DNA from: Candidatus Kerfeldbacteria bacterium CG08_land_8_20_14_0_20_43_14
GTDB taxonomy: Bacteria > Patescibacteriota > Patescibacteriia > PEXW01
NCBI GenBank assembly: GCA_002774575.1
Contig: PEXW01000044.1
Span: 1 to 8,055, forward strand
Length of the DNA stretch: 8,055 bases
Reading direction: 5' to 3'
The notes under the pieces were generated by a model. That model was given only the letters and a program-made list of their open reading frames with translations. It made no database searches and was not told the origin of the DNA. Shown here piece after piece: positions 3,873 to 8,055 of the stretch (within the stretch, counting starts at the first letter, position 1; each line of letters starts with the position of its first letter). A program made the translations under genes and the position numbers.

Positions 3873-5855
3873 ATGCCTGAATATATGACAAGCCTGAAGA
3901 AAGTTTTGTTCATAACCGGAGTAGCCTTATTGGTGATTTTGCCTATCAAAGCCTTGGCTGCGGAACCAACTATTATTGATGTGGCAAGTGATTATGAGAC
4001 CAGGGGCCGGGAGTATAAAATTGGCGAAGCATTCACTTTGGGTTTAAGGCCGAATTTGTTTACTGCCCCGGCCAGAATTACCATTACTCCAGAGCCGGTG
4101 ATCCCAGCGCCCTTACCTTTAAGGTACGCGGCAGCAGGCTTGGGTTACGAGATAAATGTGGCAACCATAGATGATGAAGTTCTGGCCAGAGGTTATATGT
4201 GGCTGAAGGCTTTAAGTGCGCCCAAACCCGACACTTCTACGGTTTTACTTGGCTTCAATTTTAAAAAGAATTATTGGGAAGTGGTCGGTAGGACTTTAGA
4301 TGCCCAGAATTACATCAAGGGCTCAAGCAAGCGACTGCGCACGGTTATAGTTCCTGCAACTGATTTGGTTACGGGAAAGAATTTTTTTGGTCTTGACTTA
4401 ATTATTTCCTCAAAATCAATAATTCAGGAATTAACTCCGCAGTCAAAAATAGATTTTAGCATAGATAATCTGCGAATTTCGGCCTCGGCCGGAGCAGTTA
4501 GTCAGAACGCCAGCTTGATTATTATTCCTGGCGTTACTGAACCAATGGCTTTGCCCATGCGCTATAAAGCCCGAACTGGTTATTATCAAATGGCTTTGCG
4601 ACAATCCGGCGGAGCTTTAATTCCGTTAAGCACAAGCATCCTGGTAACGCCAAAAATTCAGAAAAACGGCTTTTTTGAGCAGAAAGTTTTGGTCTACAAT
4701 TCCACCAACAAAATTTGGGAAGTGGCCAAGGGCAATAAAATTTCAAATCCAGAATCAATCTTTTTGATTGTGGACGATTTGGGAGAAGAGCAGGGCATTG
4801 CCAGCTGGTACAAAAGTAAAAAGAACCCAGATGGCGTTGCCCACAACCGCTATCCCATGGGCACAAAATTAAAAATCACTAATCTGGAAAATAAAAAATC
4901 CACTATAGTTAAAGTGGTGTCACGAGGTCCTTATGTCCGCGGCCGGGTGGTAGATATGGTTTACACTGCCTTCAAAAAGATCAAAGGCAAAAACGGAGGT
5001 ATCGCCACAGTAAAAGTTGCGGTTGTTGATCCGAAAGTTTTAGGCGATACTATTTCCAAACCAGAAACGTTAGTAAATCAGCTGCCAACAGAAATTGGTT
5101 CAAAAGCGCCGGTAAACTTGTCGGTTTCCAGTACGGCCGGCGCTATTTATGATGTTGATAGCAAGAATTTTGTCGCCTTAAAAAATTCCGACGAAGTTCA
5201 TCCCATCGCCAGTTTAACTAAGCTAATGACCGCTTTGGTTTATTTGGATAGAAAGCCGACTTTTAAAAATACTGTTACTTATCAAAAATCCGACTCGGCA
5301 ATTTGCGCTTGTCTTTATCTTAACCCGGGCGAAAAAGTAACAACCAAAGATTTATGGAATGCCATGTTGATTGGTTCAGCTAATAATTCAGCCAAAGCCT
5401 TGGCGCGTTCCACTAAATTGTCTGAAGCGGAATTCGTGAAATTAATGAACGAAAAGGCTAAGGCATTGGGCCTGAACACTTTAACTTTTGCCGACCCAAC
5501 CGGCTTGGATCCCGCTAATCAGGGTTCAGCCGCGGATATGGCCAAGTTGGCAGCCATTGCCTTTTCACGCCCAGAAATCGCCAGTACCACGGTAAAGGCC
5601 AGTTATACTTTTTCAACGATTAATACCAAAAGAAGTCATACCATAACCAATCGAAATAAAATTTTGAAAAGCGGCTGGCAAATCACAGGCACTAAAACCG
5701 GTTATATTGAGGAATCAGGTTATTGCTTAATTGCCCAAGTTAAGGGCAAAACCACCGGGCGGACAGTCGTGGTGGCGAATCTTGGCACTTTAAGTTCAGC
5801 CCAACAATACAAAGACATGGAAAGCGCCTTTGATATTGGTTTTGCGAATCTTTAA
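3873..5855 (+). CDS. Exported RlpA-like barrel / D-alanyl-D-alanine carboxypeptidase fusion
   Basis: The 660-residue product is an exported cell-wall enzyme. A signal peptide spans about 1-29 (basic SLKK, hydrophobic core, ALA-A). Two related units at about 68-145 and 212-290 share P..LRY and NxxWEV patterns and are otherwise unrecognised. An RlpA-like double-psi beta-barrel covers about 307-388: GIASWY (308-313), His324, PMGTKL, RGPY (351-354), GRVVDM (357-362). A peptidase S11 domain (PBP5/DacA type) covers about 415-660 with SLTK (Ser447, Lys450), SAN (502-504) and KTG (608-610), so its catalytic motifs are complete. It should remove the terminal D-alanine of stem peptides. In the barrel, the Asp usually before RGP is Ser350 and the acidic TASGE segment is missing, so lytic transglycosylase activity is doubtful. 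An alternative start lies at codon 5. Its stop overlaps the ftsE start by one base. Confidence 0.9.
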   Translation: MPEYMTSLKKVLFITGVALLVILPIKALAAEPTIIDVASDYETRGREYKIGEAFTLGLRPNLFTAPARITITPEPVIPAPLPLRYAAAGLGYEINVATIDDEVLARGYMWLKALSAPKPDTSTVLLGFNFKKNYWEVVGRTLDAQNYIKGSSKRLRTVIVPATDLVTGKNFFGLDLIISSKSIIQELTPQSKIDFSIDNLRISASAGAVSQNASLIIIPGVTEPMALPMRYKARTGYYQMALRQSGGALIPLSTSILVTPKIQKNGFFEQKVLVYNSTNKIWEVAKGNKISNPESIFLIVDDLGEEQGIASWYKSKKNPDGVAHNRYPMGTKLKITNLENKKSTIVKVVSRGPYVRGRVVDMVYTAFKKIKGKNGGIATVKVAVVDPKVLGDTISKPETLVNQLPTEIGSKAPVNLSVSSTAGAIYDVDSKNFVALKNSDEVHPIASLTKLMTALVYLDRKPTFKNTVTYQKSDSAICACLYLNPGEKVTTKDLWNAMLIGSANNSAKALARSTKLSEAEFVKLMNEKAKALGLNTLTFADPTGLDPANQGSAADMAKLAAIAFSRPEIASTTVKASYTFSTINTKRSHTITNRNKILKSGWQITGTKTGYIEESGYCLIAQVKGKTTGRTVVVANLGTLSSAQQYKDMESAFDIGFANL

Positions 5856-6535
5856 TGATTACTTTAGAAAAAGTTTCGAAAATTTATCCCCACAAAGTCA
5901 TCGCGCTAAAAGATGTCAGCGTTACTATTGAGGCCGGTGAATTTGTTTCTATTGTCGGCCAATCCGGTACTGGCAAAACCACTTTGGCAAAAATGATTAT
6001 TGCCGAGGAGCACCCAAACGAAGGGCGGGTCATAATCGGAGATTGGGATATAACCAATATAAATCGTAAGGATGTTCCGCTTTTGCGCAGACAGATTGGT
6101 GTGGTTTTTCAGGACTTTAAATTATTACCGCAAAAGACTTTGTTTGAAAATGTAGCTTTTGCCCTGGAAGTGTCAGGCGTGTCGCACGAAAAAATTAAGC
6201 AGATTGTCCCACAGGTTTTAAAGATTGTCGGCTTGCAGCATAAGCAGGATCGTTTCCCCCGAGAAGTTTCCGGCGGGGAACAGCAGCGCGTGGTGATTGC
6301 CAGAGCCTTAGTCCACCGGCCGAAAATTTTAGTGGCTGACGAACCCACTGGGAATTTAGACGCCATCAACGCTCATGAAATTGTGGAATTGCTTTTAAAA
6401 ATCAACAGTTTTGGCACAACTGTGGTTTTGGTTACGCATAACCGGGAAATAGTTAATAGTCTTCGCAAAAGAGTCTTAACGATTGATCATGGGCATTTAA
6501 TTTCTGATCAAGCAACAGGGAAATATCGTTTATGA
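5855..6535 (+). CDS. ftsE: Cell division ATP-binding protein FtsE
   Basis: The 226-residue protein is the ATPase of the FtsEX complex. FtsEX is built like an ABC transporter, but it passes ATP-driven conformational change across the membrane to control peptidoglycan hydrolases at the septum. All ABC motifs are present: Walker A GQSGTGKT (35-42), Q-loop Gln86 (VFQDFKLL), signature VSGGEQQR (138-145), Walker B ILVADE (158-163) with catalytic Glu163, D-loop NLD, and switch His195. The length matches the family. The start is set by a one-base overlap with the preceding stop (TAATG), and its own stop overlaps the ftsX start by four bases, so all three are probably translated from one message. The upstream wall enzyme is a natural candidate partner. 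Confidence 0.96.
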   Translation: MITLEKVSKIYPHKVIALKDVSVTIEAGEFVSIVGQSGTGKTTLAKMIIAEEHPNEGRVIIGDWDITNINRKDVPLLRRQIGVVFQDFKLLPQKTLFENVAFALEVSGVSHEKIKQIVPQVLKIVGLQHKQDRFPREVSGGEQQRVVIARALVHRPKILVADEPTGNLDAINAHEIVELLLKINSFGTTVVLVTHNREIVNSLRKRVLTIDHGHLISDQATGKYRL

Positions 6536-7458
6536 TCGCTTTACAAGCCAGCCGAGCCATTAAATTCGCTTTTCAGAATTTCCACCGAAATTTGTGGCTT
6601 TCAATCATTACATTTTTTATTGTCGCTGTGGCAGTTTTTTCCATAAGTCTGGTTTCCGCATTGAATGTTTTAGGGCAAAGGGCATTGCAGACTGTTGAAA
6701 CTAAGGTAGATGTTACTTTAGAATTAAAAACCGAAGTAACTGAAGACCAAGCCCTGGCTTTCAAAGATCGTTTAACTCAATCACCGACTGTTCAAAGCGT
6801 GGTTTATCAGAGCAAAGCCCAGGCCATGGAAAATTTTAAAAAAGTTCACGAGCAAGACCCGAATATCCAGGAATTATTGTCCGAGCTGACCAGCAATCCT
6901 TTGCCCGCCAGTATAATTATCAAAGCCAAAAAAATAACCGACTTTGAAAGCATAATGAAATTTGTCGATAATGAGGAAAATTTACAGCTGATCGCCAATA
7001 AAGACCGGGATTTTCAGGACAGTCAGACAGTTATACAAAAATTGACTCAAATAACGCATCGCATCCGGGAAGTAGGCATGGTCACTAGCGGAGTTTTTGC
7101 CTTGCTGTCTTTGATTGTTTTATTTAATACCATCAGAATAGCCATTTATACCCATCGTGAGGAAATCGGCATTATGCGTTTAGTTGGAGCCTCCAACGGT
7201 TTTATCAGAGCGCCCTTTATTTTGGAAAGCTTGATTTACAGCATCATCGGAGCTGGCATCGCCTTGGGGGTGATTGTGTTTTTATGGCAAAGCACGGCGC
7301 CGGCTATGTATAATTTCTTTTTTGCCGGTACGAATGTTAATGTTAGTGGTATTTTGAAGGAAGAATTTATGACAGTGATAGGCTGGGAGTTTTTGGGTTC
7401 GATAGTTTTAAGCGTTTTAAGCGCCTGGATCGCGACCAGAAGATACTTGAAAGTTTAA
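6532..7458 (+). CDS. ftsX: Cell division membrane protein FtsX
   Basis: The 308-residue protein is the membrane subunit paired with FtsE. It has the FtsX arrangement: a short cytoplasmic N-terminus, a membrane segment at about 22-46, a large extracytoplasmic domain at about 47-182, then three membrane segments at about 184-205, 228-253 and 281-303. The loop after the second segment carries the family sequence REEIGIMRLVGASNGFIRAPFILE (about 211-234), the usual contact region for the ATPase. In other bacteria the extracytoplasmic domain binds hydrolases or their activators, such as EnvC, PcsB, CwlO or RipC. No such coiled-coil hydrolase is visible in the window. The ATGA overlap with ftsE fixes the start. 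No terminator hairpin is seen in the 54 bases after the stop. Confidence 0.95.
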   Translation: MIALQASRAIKFAFQNFHRNLWLSIITFFIVAVAVFSISLVSALNVLGQRALQTVETKVDVTLELKTEVTEDQALAFKDRLTQSPTVQSVVYQSKAQAMENFKKVHEQDPNIQELLSELTSNPLPASIIIKAKKITDFESIMKFVDNEENLQLIANKDRDFQDSQTVIQKLTQITHRIREVGMVTSGVFALLSLIVLFNTIRIAIYTHREEIGIMRLVGASNGFIRAPFILESLIYSIIGAGIALGVIVFLWQSTAPAMYNFFFAGTNVNVSGILKEEFMTVIGWEFLGSIVLSVLSAWIATRRYLKV

Positions 7459-7512
7459 GCGCAATAAGTTAAACTGTTCATTCGGTTTTGTTTGATTTTG
7501 TAATAAATTTAT

Positions 7513-7568
7513 TCCGGGATCGTCTTCCGCCCGAGGCGGATTAAAAAATGGTTATACAGCGGCCTTTT
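7513..7568 (+). pseudogene. tRNA-Gln 5' half interrupted by a hairpin
   Basis: TCCGGGATCGTCT (7513-7525) is identical to the first 13 bases of the intact tRNA-Gln at 7898. Counting six flanking bases upstream, 19 of 20 match, so the copy came from DNA that included the flank. A hairpin TCCGCC-CGA-GGCGGA (7526-7540) plus TTAAAA then interrupts it. The copy resumes as AATGGT...ACAGCGGCCTTT (7547-7567), with a few substitutions, and ends within the anticodon where a second palindrome starts (7569). No 3' half follows. The longest open frame for the next gene would start inside this fragment, at 7548, which argues against that start. Confidence 0.75.
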
Positions 7569-7633
7569 CCGCCGAAGGCGCCTGCCCGCCACCTACGAAT
7601 AGGCGTGGCTGGCGTGAACTCGCCTCCGGCGAG
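7569..7633. repeat. Cluster of GC-rich palindromes
   Basis: The stretch holds CGCC-GAA-GGCG (7570-7580), the word CCTGCCCGCC (7581-7590), an imperfect stem with GCCAC and GTGGC arms (about 7588-7608), and CTCGCC-TCC-GGCGAG (7619-7633). It joins the broken tRNA-Gln to the GIY-YIG gene. It is an open frame in one phase, but its composition is that of the repeats found elsewhere between genes, so I read it as non-coding. Confidence 0.7.
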
Positions 7634-7649
7634 GAAGCCAAGATATAAT

Positions 7650-7892
7650 ATGTATTACGTTTATACTTTAAAAAGCGAAAAGGACGGTAGACATTATGTT
7701 GATATAACGAGTAAGTTTCCTTCAGTTAGGTTGATTGAGCATAATCAGAATAAAAGTAGATTTACCAGGGGTCATCAGCCTTGGGTACTACTAGATTATG
7801 AACAATTTCAAGATAAACAGTTAGCGATGAAACGAGAAAAATTTTTGAAATCTGGGCAAGGAAGGAAGTTCACCAAAGAGAAACGCAATTAA
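7650..7892 (+). CDS. Small GIY-YIG domain protein (UvrC/intron-endonuclease-like)
   Basis: The 80-residue product matches the short stand-alone GIY-YIG proteins that are common in many bacteria and numerous in candidate-phyla genomes. The domain fills the protein: MYYVYTLKS opens it (the VYT strand stands for GIY), HYVDITSK replaces the usual YIG stretch, SVRLIEHN carries the conserved Arg and His/Asn, the YE pair follows, and the typical close is KREKFLKSGQGRKF. The Gly of YIG is Asp here, which could weaken nuclease activity. Related domains cut DNA in UvrC and homing endonucleases; the role of the small versions is not known. I chose 7650 because the longer frame from 7548 runs through tRNA and palindrome sequence, while MYYVYTLKS is the normal family N-terminus. 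TATAAT lies at 7644-7649, directly before the ATG. Six bases separate its stop codon from tRNA-Gln. Confidence 0.82.
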   Translation: MYYVYTLKSEKDGRHYVDITSKFPSVRLIEHNQNKSRFTRGHQPWVLLDYEQFQDKQLAMKREKFLKSGQGRKFTKEKRN

Positions 7893-7897
7893 TCTAT

Positions 7898-7971
7898 TCC
7901 GGGATCGTCTAATGGTAGGACAGCGGCCTTTGAAGCCGTTTATCTTGGTTCGAATCCAAGTCCCGGAGCCA
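7898..7971 (+). tRNA. trnQ: tRNA-Gln(UUG)
   Basis: The 74-base gene folds completely. Acceptor TCCGGGA pairs with TCCCGGA, the D arm is GTCT-AATGGTA-GGAC, and the anticodon stem GCGGC/GCCGT carries loop CTTTGAA with anticodon TTG. The variable region is TTAT, the T arm is CTTGG-TTCGAAT-CCAAG, the discriminator is G, and CCA is encoded. A damaged copy of its 5' half, with matching flank, lies 385 bases upstream on the far side of the GIY-YIG gene. Confidence 0.95.
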
Positions 7972-7993
7972 AATTGTATGTTGCGAGTTTATT

Positions 7994-8020
7994 GCCTCGG
8001 CGCTTCGCGCCTCGGCAGGC
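7994..8020. repeat. Palindromic GC-rich element after tRNA-Gln
   Basis: GGCGC (7999-8003) pairs with GCGCC (8007-8011) around TTC, and GCCT and AGGC close it at the edges (7994-7997, 8017-8020). CCTCGG is repeated directly on both sides (7995-8000, 8010-8015). It lies 23 bases after the tRNA CCA and could terminate or process the transcript, but no T run follows. Confidence 0.5.
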
Positions 8021-8055
8021 AGATTGTATAGTATTTGCCAAGATTTTTTGGGTTC

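Noticed and set aside
7548..7649. N-terminal extension of the GIY-YIG gene
   Set aside because: The extra 34 codons come from a broken tRNA-Gln and palindromes, and the family N-terminus MYYVYTLKS starts at 7650.

Overview
The window looks like chromosomal DNA from a candidate phyla radiation (Patescibacteria, probably Parcubacteria-like) bacterium. That placement is inferred from gene style and not from a marker tree. The cues are moderate-to-low GC genes, no clear Shine-Dalgarno sequence before most starts, a 51-residue four-cysteine L33, a short FtsB/DivIC-like protein beside a membrane-anchored parvulin, a small stand-alone GIY-YIG protein, and many GC-rich palindromes between genes.

Layout. 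1-360 holds no supported gene. 361-1600 is a tRNA-rich region with intact tRNA-Thr(UGU) (805-880) and tRNA-Trp(CCA) (1341-1414), rpmG (1009-1164), and several tRNA halves or remnants mixed with hairpins. 1678-3198 carries an FtsB/DivIC-like gene followed 9 nt later by a membrane-anchored peptidyl-prolyl isomerase. 3199-3825 is a second tRNA region with tRNA-Thr(CGU) and tRNA-Gly(CCC) on the minus strand. Its 3482-3750 spacer is an inverted copy of 405-634. 3873-7458 is a tight three-gene unit: an exported protein combining an RlpA-like barrel with a D,D-carboxypeptidase, then ftsE and ftsX, with overlapping stop/start codons. 7459-8055 holds a disrupted tRNA-Gln copy, a GIY-YIG gene, an intact tRNA-Gln(UUG) and more hairpins.

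How the genes fit together. The FtsB/DivIC-like protein, FtsE and FtsX belong to the division machinery. The carboxypeptidase trims peptidoglycan stem peptides and its RlpA-like domain may bind glycan. The parvulin could assist folding of exported proteins. The window is therefore a cell-division and cell-wall segment divided by tRNA islands.

The most unusual content is in the tRNA islands. Every clear tRNA fragment ends or begins within the anticodon loop, and several junctions touch GC-rich palindromes. One pair of halves (to 688, and from 1476) would rejoin into an arm with a GCA (Cys) anticodon, and carries a perfect 10+10 nt complementary extension. This resembles archaeal split tRNA genes, but insertion of a dispersed palindromic element into a tRNA gene explains it more simply.
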